Source: Myotis daubentonii
Taxonomy: Eukaryota; Chordata; Mammalia; Chiroptera; Vespertilionidae
Assembly: GCF_963259705.1 (NCBI RefSeq)
Contig: NC_081842.1
Coordinates: 41,044,796-41,108,795, forward strand
Length of the DNA: 64,000 nt
Direction: 5' to 3'
The notes below the pieces were generated by a model, which searched no databases, was not told the DNA's origin, and saw only the letters and a list, made by a program, of their open reading frames with translations. The position numbers and the translations under genes are program-made. Position 1 is the stretch's first letter; each line of letters begins with the position of its first letter. Positions 11,481-21,640 of this stretch are shown piece by piece.

Positions 11481-13136
11481 CTAGAAGGAAGCCCTTGTTA
11501 GGTGCACCTGGTGAGCAGGATCACGACAGGGGCACATCACGGGCTCCATGTCATGAAAATGCCACGTGATAAAACTCCCTATGTCTACGGTGCTTGGTGG
11601 CAAGATAGATGGTCCGGGCTGTCCTAACTCCCTCAGGGTCCCCGTGAGCTCAGCCCGGATCAGGGCAAGTCTCTCCTGGTTGACAGTCCCCTGGGTCCCG
11701 TAACACTCCAGGGGGATGGGGCAGACCTTGACCTCTAAACTGCGCAGCCCAGCTGTGTGGCGCAGCAGCTTCTCCACGGTGGCCACGGGGAAGTTGTTTA
11801 TAGAGATGGTGAATTTCCTGAGCTGGTGGCAGCGGCTCAGGACAGGCAGGATGGCCTCGACTTGGGAGTCCTCCATCCCACAGTTATCCAGACCCACGGC
11901 CTGGAGGGTGGGTGCCACTGCCTCCAGCAGAGCTCGGAGGGGCTCACTGAAATCCGCAAGGCTGAGGCCCGATAGATGCAGGATCTTCAGCTGCCTGAGG
12001 TTCGGGCACTGGAACAGGTGTGTCAGGTCTGAATGCATCAGCTGCTGGCAATGTGTTAGGCAGAGTTTGTCCAAGGGGGTCTGCAGGCACCTGAGCATCT
12101 GGTCCAGATGGCCTGGGAGGAAGGAGGGAGAACGCATGTGGAGCTCCCCGAGGTGCCGCAGCCTGAGCATCTGAGAGAGGAATTGGGAAAAGGATCGCTG
12201 CTCCTCCTGCTCCTGCCTTTCCCACTCCTGCTCCTCTTCCTCCTGCTCCTCTTCCTCCTGCTCCTCTTCCTCCTGCTCCTCTGCCTCCTCCCTCTCCAAC
12301 TCCTCTTCCTCCTCCCACTCCTGCTCCTCTTCCTGTTGTTCTTCTTCCCTCTCCTCCTCTTGCTCTTCGTCCTCTTCCTCCTCAGCCAACACATCGATGC
12401 GGGGAGAGAGAGTCTGCAGGTTATTCATCTGACCCAGGTAGAGAGCAAATGTCCCCAGGGTGGGCAGGTCCCAGGTGCAGTTCACTTTCACCTCCTGGAT
12501 GCAGTCCAGCCGCACCCTATCCAGGACCCTCCTGACCCTCTGGAAGGGCACCTCAGAAATCCTCAGTGCCTTGTAGCACAGGTGTAGCAACCCTCCCCTC
12601 TGCTGGGCCCATTGGATGATGTGCATGAAAAACTTATCCCGGTCCCTTTCAGTGAAGTTAAGGTCTAGGAACACCTCCAAGGGAGCCAGGGGGTGCTCCA
12701 TGTTGGGGCTGGAGCTGTGCGCAGTCACTGGTCCCGTCAGTGAGCAATTCCGGGCGCTGACTCCACACCACATATCCCAGAAGCTGGCACCCGTGTTCCT
12801 TAAATCCAGCACCCGCAGTTTGCACCTCCTGGGCCGAACCTCCTGGGAATGCAGAACATCAAGCACGTCAAACACGGCTTTTAAGCCCATGGCCCTGGTT
12901 GGGGCATGATCAGGGGGATGCTGCCTCAGGACCCCCAGAGGGAGGACAGTGAAGGGCCAGGCTTGGGCCACCGCCTTCAGGGTCTGGCGGTGGTGTCCAC
13001 TACGGTAGGCCAGGACGAACAGGTACAGGAAGAGCTCGGCGGGCAGGTACTCCAGAGCTGCGATGGCCGAGGCCTGGTCCCTCAGCAGGCGCTTTGCTGC
13101 CAGCTCCAGGAGTGTGGGTGGCGCCTGGATGCTCAT
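11481..13136 (-). CDS. PRAME family leucine-rich-repeat protein, intact intronless ORF
   Basis: Encodes 551 residues from the chosen start. PRAME proteins are leucine-rich-repeat substrate receptors for cullin-2 ubiquitin ligases and repress retinoic-acid receptor signalling; most are testis- or tumour-expressed (family knowledge). Visible signatures: N-terminus MSIQAPPTLLELAAKRLLR, then the 'QAWPFTVLPLGVL' block, 'EVRPRRCKLRVLDLRN', the 'CTWDLPTLGTFALYLGQMNNL' segment, repeats such as 'LKILHLSGLSLADFSEPLRA', and the C-terminal 'DMEPVMCPC'. I chose the ATG at 13136 because family homology starts there and it has A at -3. The frame stays open upstream to an ATG at 13259, adding 41 residues with no family resemblance. 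Unusual: residues 293-354 (numbered from the upstream ATG) are a Glu/Gln repeat replacing part of the normal LRR region, and the usual introns are absent. No stop or frameshift occurs. Whether it is expressed is unknown. Confidence 0.85.
   Translation of the reverse strand: MSIQAPPTLLELAAKRLLRDQASAIAALEYLPAELFLYLFVLAYRSGHHRQTLKAVAQAWPFTVLPLGVLRQHPPDHAPTRAMGLKAVFDVLDVLHSQEVRPRRCKLRVLDLRNTGASFWDMWCGVSARNCSLTGPVTAHSSSPNMEHPLAPLEVFLDLNFTERDRDKFFMHIIQWAQQRGGLLHLCYKALRISEVPFQRVRRVLDRVRLDCIQEVKVNCTWDLPTLGTFALYLGQMNNLQTLSPRIDVLAEEEEDEEQEEEREEEQQEEEQEWEEEEELEREEAEEQEEEEQEEEEQEEEEQEWERQEQEEQRSFSQFLSQMLRLRHLGELHMRSPSFLPGHLDQMLRCLQTPLDKLCLTHCQQLMHSDLTHLFQCPNLRQLKILHLSGLSLADFSEPLRALLEAVAPTLQAVGLDNCGMEDSQVEAILPVLSRCHQLRKFTISINNFPVATVEKLLRHTAGLRSLEVKVCPIPLECYGTQGTVNQERLALIRAELTGTLRELGQPGPSILPPSTVDIGSFITWHFHDMEPVMCPCRDPAHQVHLTRASF
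12198..12383 (-). repeat. in-frame acidic minisatellite in the PRAME-like ORF
   Basis: The coding strand is built from imperfect 15-bp units encoding EEEEQ-type pentapeptides, most regular around 12225-12285. The block codes for 62 residues that are almost only Glu, Gln, Arg, Asp and Trp. The opposite strand gives a long leucine-rich open frame that is a shadow of this repeat. Unit length is a multiple of three, so changes in copy number keep the frame. Confidence 0.9.
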
Positions 13137-13666
13137 CTTCAAGGTGCTCAGAAAGGAATCCTGCAGAAACGTCTGCTGTGACCTGGTTGGCTGGGGCTCA
13201 GATCTCAGACCTGGTGGAGAACCACGGCACTGACTGCACAGCTGGAGGACTCTCCTCATTTCTTTGAAATTGTCTGAAATAAAATTGATAAATGAAAAAA
13301 ATCGGTAACATTTAATTTCTTCAATACTTGCTCATGTTTTTTGTGGTTAAAATTTTATCATAGAAATATTCATATGCATTTGTTATATTTTTTTAAAAAA
13401 GATTCAGGCTTATATAGCACTCTTATAAATACTCAGTATTTATGACATATGTATATATAGTAATAAAAATTAAATTTAATGATAAAATTTCCTGATATTC
13501 AGATGTCAACACAAAATTAAAATGTGATAGTTTATCCTAGCAATGCTGTTTTTAAGATTATGTGGCAAACATACTTGAGACGCTTTAAATACTTATATTT
13601 GTAAATATCAGCAGGTTTTGATAAGGAAATGGAAAAATCCCTCACACACCTGCCTGCCTCAGTCTT

Positions 13667-14545
13667 TTTATTTATATATATATATTTTGCTATAAAAAGC
13701 TTTATTGTTTCCATTTGGTTTAATACATGGGAGAGGGCTCCAGGGTAATTAAAAGAATGGCTAGTGGTTTCAGGGAGAGGCTCAGGCAAAAGCCAGACAC
13801 CAGGGGATGCAGAGGGTCCCCTCAACGGCCTCTGGGCTCCACAGGCTCCTAGTGGTGCTTGAGAGGGAGCCTTTTGAAGAGATACTCGCCCAGCCCAGCC
13901 TGGCCGGTGTGTGGAGGTGAGTCAGGTGTTGCCCATCTTCTTGATGAGTTTCACCTGCTCACCCAGGAAGTGGTTCTCCAGGAAGTCACAGAGCTGAGGG
14001 TCTGCGAGGGTAGTGGGTAGAGCCCAGGGCCTGCAGCTCCACAAGGGCCTGGGTCAGGTTCCTCTCCAAGGCCAGGGCGGCTCCCATGGTGGCCTGAGTT
14101 TTGCCCACTCATCTGGGGAGGCTTCAGCACGTCCTGGAAGAGAGTGCAGACACCGGGCTTGTTTAGCATCAGCGCCCTTGAGCTTCTCCTCCGCCAACTG
14201 GTGGAAGAAGAGGTCTTCACGCTCCAGCGCCACATGGACGCAGTCGAAATAGAAGCCAGAGAGAGGTAGGTGTGGGAGGCCCGCAGATGCAGGCTGGCCA
14301 GGGGGTTGACAGCAGCCTCTATCCCGGTGGAGTAATTCTGATGAATTTGAGAGCTCATGGTTGTTTGGCAATAAGGAGTTTAGGTCAAAAATGGGGGCTT
14401 GGCTTTTCTTGAACTCTGAGGTGGTTCTGAAGGTGATGCTGGAAAAGAGGTTGGAGGGTGGTTGGAGGTCAGAAGGGGCACCCCTGGGTCTGTTTCGTCT
14501 AAACACTGTTGAAGCAAGAGACCGATCCGGGGTCCACCGAGGGCA
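13667..14545 (-). pseudogene. FTL: ferritin light chain processed pseudogene
   Basis: Minus-strand retrocopy of a whole FTL mRNA. The 5' UTR carries the iron-responsive element. The coding part starts at 14358 with [18 protein letters not shown], very close to ferritin light chain (iron-storage cage subunit). A one-base loss after 'TYLSL' (about 14262) shifts the frame; '[12 protein letters not shown]' and 'LAEEKLKG' continue in another frame. Further shifts follow, and the C-terminal 'GLGEYLF' stretch is readable before a stop at 13849-13851. The 3' UTR ends with AATAAAGCTTTTT and an A-rich tail. Direct repeats ctgcctgcctca flank it at 13650-13661 and 14546-14557, marking LINE-mediated insertion. 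Not able to make ferritin. Confidence 0.95.
14492..14520 (-). promoter_or_regulatory. iron-responsive element retained in the FTL pseudogene
   Basis: The minus strand shows the bulged-C stem and CAGTGT apical loop of the ferritin light chain 5' UTR hairpin (CTTGCTTCAACAGTGTTTAG core). In functional ferritin mRNA this binds IRP1/IRP2 to control translation. Here it is a relic, active only if the locus is transcribed. Confidence 0.85.
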
Positions 14546-14731
14546 CTGCCTGCCTCATAGTCTTATTTCCTTTCCATAAAAAGGCATTTATGAGCTGTAG
14601 ACAAAAATAGGCCATCATGGGAAGAAAGCTTCAGGTGCAAACAGCACTCTTTCTCATTCCCCCTCTGGATGTGGACTCTCAGCGAGGTGTTCTCTGGAAC
14701 ACCAGCAGACTTTGTGTTATAGCCTCTATAG

Positions 14732-14936
14732 CAGGGGTCCTCAAACTTTTTAAACAGGGGGACAGTTCACTGTCCCTCAGACCGTTGGAGGGCTGGACTA
14801 TAGTTTAAAAAAAAAACTATGAACAAATTCCTATGCACACTGCACATATCTTATTTTGAAGTAAAAAAACAAAACGGGAACAAATACAATATTTGTATTT
14901 GCATGTGGCCCGCAGGCCGTAGTTTGAGGATCCCTG
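14732..14936 (+). mobile_element. hAT-type MITE with 8-bp target duplication
   Basis: A 205-bp element with matching ends (CAGGGGTCCTCAAACTTTT and its complement AGTTTGAGGATCCCTG). It is flanked by ctctatag (14724-14731) and ctctacag (14937-14944), an 8-bp duplication typical of hAT transposases. No transposase is encoded. Confidence 0.9.
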
Positions 14937-15069
14937 CTCTACAGCATCCTTCTGCAGAGTCTTTGGGGATACCATCTTCTCTTTCATCCCTCAGAGCAAC
15001 ATGACTTTTCTAATCAGTGATACTGTTACTCTCATTTTGCAAAGTTCTTGTCGTGTCAAAACGTAAACC

Positions 15070-15600
15070 CACCCTCCCTTGTCTTGCTGGTTAACTCCAG
15101 GCTCAGTTCAGGTGTCATGGACTCCTTTTCAGGGGAGGCCTCCCTGATCAGCCCTCCCTGACCAAGTCTGGATTAGTGTCCCCTCTCTATGCTCCCACGC
15201 ACAGGGGTCCAATCAGTGTCACAGTTGGCACTTGTCTATTGTAATTCTTTATTACTCACCTTTCTCTCTAGGCCAGTGGTTCTCAACCTTCTGGCCCTTT
15301 AAATACAGTTCCTTATGTTGTGACCCAACCATAAAATTATTTTCGTTGCTACTTCATAACTGTAATGTTGCTACTGTTATGAATCATCATGTAAATATCT
15401 GATATGCAGGATGGTCTTAGGCGACCCCTGTGAAAGGGGTCGTTCGACTGCCCAAGGGGTCTCGACCCACAGGTTGAGAACCACTGCTCTAGACTGTTAA
15501 TGAAGACTGCTGTATGCACAGTGGCTGAAACGGTGCCTGGCAAAGAGTAGCACTCCATTATTACTAGTGGGATGGAGAAATAAGTGAAAGGTCTAAACAG
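15070..15600 (+). repeat. L2 LINE 3' part split by a SPIN element
   Basis: The phrases 'cttttcaggggaggcctccctgatcagcc' and, after the SPIN, 'cggtgcctggcaaagagtag' are the ordered 3' end of an L2. The SPIN lies between them, so the L2 is older. Confidence 0.75.
15274..15486 (+). mobile_element. SPIN-like hAT element, complete ends
   Basis: A 213-bp copy with both terminal repeats (CAGTGGTTCTCAACCTT ... AGGTTGAGAACCACTG). It is flanked by the 8-bp duplication ctctaggc/ctctagac (15266-15273 and 15487-15494). It is nonautonomous and has no coding capacity. Closely similar to the copy at 2849, with the same internal arrangement. Confidence 0.95.
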
Positions 15601-16959
15601 GGATTCTCACACGATCGACATAAAGCAGAGCCACAGATGAGGAGAACCTTAGTGAAACCGGTTAGCACTTGGGCTAGCAATGCCAGGGGACCACACAGCC
15701 CCCTCCCGTGGAAGGGGGAAAGAGGACGTCTGCACATTTCGCTTTGGAAGCTACTTCCTTTCAATGTCTCTCCCTTTCATCTCCATTAAAGAGCCTCCCT
15801 GGATCTAGAATAGACAAGAATATAAAAGCATCATTCTCTTTCTCTTCCCATCCTGTTTACTCAGCAACCCCAGTCCCCCGCCTTCGCTTCAGCCCACATG
15901 TTCCCTATTAATAAAAGTTAGGAAAGACCAACCTCACCCAGCAGTCCCCCTCCCCCTTTCTGTTCTCCTCCAGAAGACCTCAGCCAACTGCCTGAACTCA
16001 ACTGCCTGCTCTTGGGAGCTCCTGGGGGAGGTGGAGACAAAGGTGACAGCTGAGCCTCCAGTAAGTCTGAGACCCTAATGACCCCGCGTGGTTTCCAGTC
16101 ACCAAGCAGCTCATTTAGAATTTGGTGATAAGCCACGCCCCTCCTTTGGGGAGATTTGAGGAAACCTTTAAGGAGTAAACATATTTACTATAACTGGAAA
16201 CAGGGCCAAATTCTGTGCCTTCGGAAAAGTCAGTGAAGCAGACACACCCTGGTGCCTTCTAAGTGAATTAATGTACTGTATTCCGTTTGAGAGTCATTTC
16301 TGTCTTCATCTTTAATTCCTGCCCTGAGGAGCCATCTGTACTTGGAGGGTATGTGCGCAGGATAACTCACTGTGGATGAAGGACCTTCGTGCTCAGCCCT
16401 CGATGAATGACCCTTTCATACACTGGGGGCTCCCTCTGGCTTTCTGACTAACCAGAAGTTAACTGGACATAGTATTTCTAACAGCAGAAACGTTCACACA
16501 AATGTAAAATCAAAAGGCAGTGGATGAACTTTCTACATTTTCTTGTTGTTGTTGATAAGGTAGTTGTTTTTTTTTAACTTGTAAATGCCACATATTAATC
16601 CACAATATAATATTTTCCTGAGGATCTCATACTTAACCTTTGAAAAAGACAGATTAAAAGTTCAAGTTTTTTTTTTTAGGGTTTTGGGGACAGGGTGTTG
16701 CATGAATTCTTCCATCAGTGGAGGCAAAGTTTCAGAGTCCAGAAAGAGTTCATGCCTTCATAAGGTGAATGGCATATTTCCTTCTTACTAAAGGCTGAGG
16801 TCCAATGCTTGATTTAAAAAAAACAAAACAAAACACCCCCCAAAACAATCAATTAAGTAGCTGGAGTCATGCTGTCAATCAATATGATTAGCAGTCAACT
16901 CTACCAATCAATGAACTTATTTACATTTGAATTTCTTTCTTATTTGTATAGTCCTTTGG
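15601..16959. other. stretch without a recognised gene
   Basis: No gene and no clear repeat recognised. Short A- and T-runs occur near 16567 and 16817. Confidence 0.4.
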
Positions 16960-17140
16960 AGACTCTTTTTCTTTTAAGATTTTTACTTTATTAACTTCTA
17001 TTTATATGTTTTATATGCCTATTGTAGAAAAAAATTAGAAAATATAAAAGCATAACGAAGGGGGAAAAAAATCCCACCCTGCTACCACCCAGAGACATAC
17101 AGAGACCGTTAACATAATGGCCTGTTTCCTTGGAGAATGT
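16960..17140. repeat. old LINE-derived fragment
   Basis: Shares the 'ctaccacccagagacatacagagaccgttaa' type phrase with fragments near 2040, 21740 and 62320. Probably an ancient L1 3' region. Class uncertain. Confidence 0.35.
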
Positions 17141-17388
17141 TTCCAAGCCTACTTTTTGATTCCTGCCTGCCCTATTTCAGAAATGCTTTTTTCTTTTTTT
17201 CTTCCCCCAGTATTTTTGCCAACAAAAGAGAATCCTTGTCGTGGCCCCATCTAAATGTGAATAAAACGTGCAGCTGCAGGTGCTCATGTGACACATAGTA
17301 GGAACACAGGAAAGCTTGTTTATTAAATAGGACTGATTATTTCCAGAAACCCAGTGAACTAATTCTTTTTTTAATTTTTTTAATTTAT

Positions 17389-17391
<3 letters not shown>

Positions 17392-17441
<50 letters not shown>
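17392..17441. repeat. (GA)n microsatellite
   Basis: Uninterrupted GA dinucleotide run of about 48 bases following an A/T-rich stretch. It looks like the remnant middle of a Ves SINE in antisense, but the flanking SINE body is not recognisable. Confidence 0.85.
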
Positions 17442-17442
<1 letters not shown>

Positions 17443-18659
17443 GAGAAGGAGAAATAATTTCTTTTAAATTTATTTATTGATAATTTTTTTTCTCCAGTGA
17501 ACTAATTCTTGACTAACTGGTGCTATTCATCAGATAGACCACAGAGATATGAAATTGAATGCAGTTAGAAAGAACAACATGCCATGAAAATGTTAATAGG
17601 TATGGTTTTTAATGGCTGCTGAGCAGCTGGGATGAAGAAGCTATATTTAAAAAGATACAAATTACTGAACTCTTTTCTTGCCAAAACATTATAAAGGGTA
17701 TAAACTCTGAGAAGTCAGGGGACCCCAAGCTATTCTGAAACTCCAGCTTATACACTTAGTTTCCACGTTACATATCACCTAAACTTACTCAAAGTCTCCA
17801 ATAAGGACCAAGAAAATAGCCCTTATTTTATAAAGAATAAAATTTGGGGTTCTGAGTTTCTTAATTTCTAATTTATGCCTCTTATTTAAGTTCCCACACA
17901 AAACCTAGCATTCAGTTTTTGCAAGTACCTCCACTGTGTTTCAGCATATCCTTTTCAGATCATTCACCAGACAGCATCCTACAGCTCTCATTCATAAAGT
18001 CCAATTATAAGACAAGAAATGTCAGGAATATACACTTTGAGAGTGGGAGGCAAACAGAACAGTACATTGTGACTTTGTAAGAACAGCCATGCATTTCCTC
18101 TGGGCTTGTTTTCAGTTCCTTTGTCAGCTGATTACATGGTCTTTTATAATTTCTCATCTACAGAATGGAGCTATTTGCTTGTGGATTATTTGAAAGACAC
18201 AGGCTTATGCAAAAGAAAAACGAAATCATCATGAGGTAGAGTGATATTTCTGGCTAGATGTTTTTGCTTTTCTTTTTTTAATGTAATTGTGAGAATGTAA
18301 TTTATAATAGGGACTCTTTAGAGGTATAACAAGTAAATATTCTATTAATTCAGTCTTAATGCATATGCAATGCTGTATATGCATTTGTTATTTACATAAT
18401 GGCATTTATCAATAATTTTTATTTATTTTCATTTAAAAAAGAAAAGTGCTATCTTATATGCATTTTGTTTTCAAAGCACACATGTTTTCAAAGCATATAC
18501 ATTGTGCTCCTAGTTCTTTTAGTTTGGACAGTACTTAATAGTTGACAAAGCGCTTTCATTATAGTACACTATGTTACTTAATTCTTGTAACATTCCCCAA
18601 CTGTAGAACTGGTCACAGTACTTTGGGCTCTAAATTCTCATTTAAAATCTACCCTTCTC
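17442..18659. other. stretch without a recognised gene
   Basis: AT-rich DNA with no gene and no repeat I can name. No open frame with family resemblance. Confidence 0.4.
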
Positions 18660-18905
18660 TCCTGGCTGCGTGGCTCCGTTGGTTTGGAGCGGCATCCTGT
18701 ACACCAAAATGTTTCAGTTCAATTCCCAGTAAGGGAATATATGTAGGTTTTGGGTTTGGGGCATGTATGGGAGGCAACTGATCAATGTTTCTCACATCAA
18801 TGTTTCTCTCTCTCTCTCTCCATTCCTCTCTAAAAACTAAAAATAAAAACATATCCTTGGGTGAGGATTAAGAAGAATAAATAAATAAATAAACAAACAA
18901 ACAAA
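18660..18905 (+). mobile_element. Ves SINE, palindromic-tail subtype
   Basis: Diverged tRNA-like head (ctggctgcgtggctccgttgg), CT-rich middle, then the subtype tail 'catatccttgggtgaggattaa' and an (AAAT)n/(AAAC)n end. This tail differs from the usual 'gaaatcaataaaaatat' type. Confidence 0.85.
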
Positions 18906-19075
18906 TCTACCCTTCTATCCATCTCCACAGATAGGTTTCCTTTTCTCTCTGCCTTCTCTTTACTTGCTTACCTTTTCAGACCTAGCTCAGGGTCACCTCC
19001 TCCATCGCACCTTTCCCCCAGTACATTACGTTGAAGTGATCTCCCCTCCTCACTGCGTCCCTTCACTACATGAAG
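18905..19075 (+). repeat. L2 LINE fragment
   Basis: 'cagacctagctcagggtcacctcctcc' corresponds to the conserved L2 3' phrase about losses and 'gtcacctcctcagagaggcc'. Confidence 0.6.
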
Positions 19076-19354
19076 GGATTTTTTTTTACAAATCTAGTTA
19101 TTTTTTAAAATTCACATACTACATGACTGTAATCTTGTAAAATTATGATAAAACTCTCTTAACCTTATAAGTCCATAACCATTTAAATAAAAAGTTAAAA
19201 CGAACAAACAACTTGTATCTTTCCATGTCAGTGGAGATTGATATTTTGGACACCTTTCAAATGTTGTGTAGTATTTCATAGCATGAGTATTTGATAACAG
19301 CCCTGTCAGCAGAAGTTTCTGTGCGGATGGAAATGTACTATATCTGCATTGTGC

Positions 19355-19490
19355 AATATCGTCGTCAGTAGTCCCATGTGGCTATTGAGCACTTGAAATG
19401 TGACTAGTGAGGCTGAGGCATTTTCGTTTTGTTAAATATAAATAACCACATGTAGCTGCTGGTTACCATGAATGGACAAGGCAGATTCAT
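19355..19490. repeat. old palindromic DNA-transposon-like repeat
   Basis: 'atcgtcgtcagtagtcccatgtggctattgagcacttgaaatgtg' and the later 'ccacatgtagctgctggttacc' form an inverted pair. The same family flanks the L1 at 45.9 and 47.4 kb. I cannot name the family with confidence. Confidence 0.5.
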
Positions 19491-19895
19491 ATTTTATATT
19501 AACATCTCTTGTTAGTCATTTAGATTTTTTCCAATTCTCCCCAACATAAATAAACTAATCTTACAGACTAATTAAGGCATAAAAACAAAAAGGAATTTTG
19601 CTTTCTTGTATGTATGAATTCTTGAGACGCTTCCATTCATTCCAGTGCAGGCTTCTTTGATGTTCTACAAGAAGTTATTGCATCAAATGGGAAAAAGAAC
19701 ATTTACACTGAAGGCATTTTCTATACGGAAAATGTACTGCAAATAAAAATATTTATATCAGTGTTTATTAATAGTGATATATTGGAGTCAATCCTATATA
19801 ACAGTGGGAATATCTAACAGTGGGGAATTGGCTCCAGTGTATAATCCTCGTATAATGAAGGGCAAGGCAGTCTTTACAAATAATAATGAAATTTC

Positions 19896-20113
19896 CCGGC
19901 CGGCGTGGCTCAATGGTTGAGCATTGACCTATGAGCCAGGAGATCAAAGTTCGATTCCCAGTCAGGGCATATGGCCAGGTTGCCAGCTCGATCCCTACTG
20001 TGGGGCATGCTGGAGTCAGGTGATCAATGACTCTCTCTCACCACTGATGTTTCTATCTCTCTCTCCCTCTCCCTCCCTCTCTGACATCAATAAAAATATA
20101 TTGAAAAAATAAA
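19896..20113 (+). mobile_element. Ves SINE (first of a back-to-back pair)
   Basis: Complete head-to-tail Ves ending in 'aaatatattgaaaaaataaaa'. The next Ves begins directly after this A tail. Confidence 0.9.
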
Positions 20114-20315
20114 AGCCCTAGCTGGTTTGGCTCAGTGGATAGAGCATTGGATCCTGGGTTTGATTCTGGTCAAGGGCATGTACTTCGGTTGCATGGGGGA
20201 GGCAACCAATCCATGTGTCTCTCTCATTCGATGTTTCTCTATCTCTCTGTCTCTCCACTTCCTCTCTCTAAAAATCAATGGGAAAATATCCTCTGGTAAG
20301 GATTAACCCTCCCCT
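20114..20315 (+). mobile_element. Ves SINE (second of a back-to-back pair)
   Basis: Starts 'gccctagctggtttggctcag' in the A tail of the previous copy, with a small deletion in the head after 'agagcattgg'. It ends with the palindromic-tail subtype 'tatcctctggtaaggattaa'. Confidence 0.9.
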
Positions 20316-20320
20316 GCTCC

Positions 20321-20351
20321 CCGCCCCTCCCCCCCCCCCCCCCCCCCCCCC
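20321..20351. repeat. homopolymeric C run
   Basis: About 25 consecutive C (G on the other strand) directly after a Ves tail. It is unusual for SINE tails, which are A-rich. Confidence 0.9.
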
Positions 20352-20494
20352 GCCAAAAGAAAAAAAGAATGATGAAATTGCCATTTATTGAAATGAAAAC
20401 AAGTCTATGGTATATTTTCAAGTGAAAAAAAATAGGTTATTGTAATATGAATAATAGGTCTCTTTTTTTATAATTATATATACACATATTTATA

Positions 20495-20745
20495 CCACGT
20501 TTTGGTTTAGTGGTAGTGATAAGTCAGATACCTGGTTGAGAACATGGTCTTTGGAGTCAAATGGATCTGGGTTTGAATCCAGGTTCTGCCACATATCATC
20601 TGTAGATAAGACTCTCACCTCCTTGAACTTTGGTTTTCTCATTGCTATAATAGGATGATAATCTTTACATCTTGGGGTTGATGCGTTAAGGAACACATGT
20701 AAAGCACTTAGTACATATGTTTATTCAATAAATGGTAGTTGTTGT
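20495..20745 (+). repeat. MIR SINE
   Basis: Nearly full MIR: 'ggtctttggagtcaaatggatctgggtttgaatccaggttctgccac' head, 'ggttttctcattgctataataggatgataat' core and 'aagcacttagtacatatgtttattcaataaatgg' tail. Confidence 0.95.
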
Positions 20746-20749
20746 CTTT

Positions 20750-21640
20750 CTAAGACTAGTAGGTATAGGCATGGAAAGAAATCAGAAATGATATTCCAAG
20801 ATGATATCCCAAGAAATAATATTTCAATATGTTGAAAGTGGTTATCTCTCAGTTGGAAGGTTATGGTTAACGTTGTTGTTAATTTAATTAACTGGATGGA
20901 ACATTGAAATCTTGAATATAAAAAAGTCCATTAAAATCATGTATATATGAGACTAAAAAAGTAAGTAAACTCTATATGTAGTGTAGAAATATGCCAAGAT
21001 CATAAATTGCAGAGTAGTATAGATAGTGTGATCTCATTTGTGTTCAACTTAAAAACCCACACACAAAACACCAAAATATCAAGTTGCTTTTGGTAAGTGA
21101 CTCAGGATGAGGGACAGAGAAATCTTTTAACTTTTACTTTATGGTTTTTTATTCTGTTTTAAATTTTTACATGATTTATTTACAATTTTCATTAGTTGTT
21201 AAAATAAATAAGTGCTCTGAAATTTTTCTACAAAAGAAAAGATAAAAAGAAAAAAAATGCTTTTCATTCAAGTCCATCTTTGCCTAGTCTGAAGAAACAT
21301 GATTTTCAAAGCTATATGAAGTACCTTAAATTTCTTCAATATTAGCAACTCTCCAATTCTGATGAAAACAGTGATAATTCTGCCATTGTATTATATTTCT
21401 TTAATGTGTTATTTTCTCTACTCCAATATTACTAATATTTATTGAGCATTGATTAAGATAAAAATGAGAAAGGTGAGAAAAGGGAACTTTGTTAATAAAG
21501 AGATCTAATCTTTCACCATTTTCTTGTATTAAAAAAATTACAGAAAAATGAATATGGTATTTTATTCATGTGTTTTTGGCCTCTTCCCATATAGTTCTAC
21601 CTTTTTTCTTTGTATAGCATTCCACAGACAAAGCTCAATA
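20750..21640. other. stretch without a recognised gene
   Basis: AT-rich, with several short A-runs. No gene or nameable repeat. Confidence 0.4.

Larger units (their letters stand above)
11143..13262 (-). mobile_element. processed (intronless) retrocopy of a PRAME-family mRNA
   Basis: Reading the minus strand, the ORF is followed by a UTR of about 300 bases and AATAAA (complement of 11202-11207). About 18 bases later comes an A-rich tract (complement of 11143-11185, interrupted as AAAATAAAA units). That is the order expected at a cleavage and poly(A) site, so an mRNA-derived insertion is likely. The human PRAME-family coding region is split over three exons; here it is continuous. No convincing flanking target duplication was found. 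A 14-bp repeat instead links the 3' UTR end (11189-11202) to the sequence just upstream of the first ATG (13262-13275). Confidence 0.75.

Noticed and set aside
12108..12587. 159-codon plus-strand frame rich in leucine runs
   Set aside because: It is the complement of the Glu/Gln repeat in the PRAME-like ORF and extends little beyond it.
11119..13287. 12-bp match tgaaataaaatt as PRAME retrocopy target duplication
   Set aside because: The left copy (about 11119-11130) is separated from the A tract by more than 10 bases and the word is AT-rich, so it is weak evidence.
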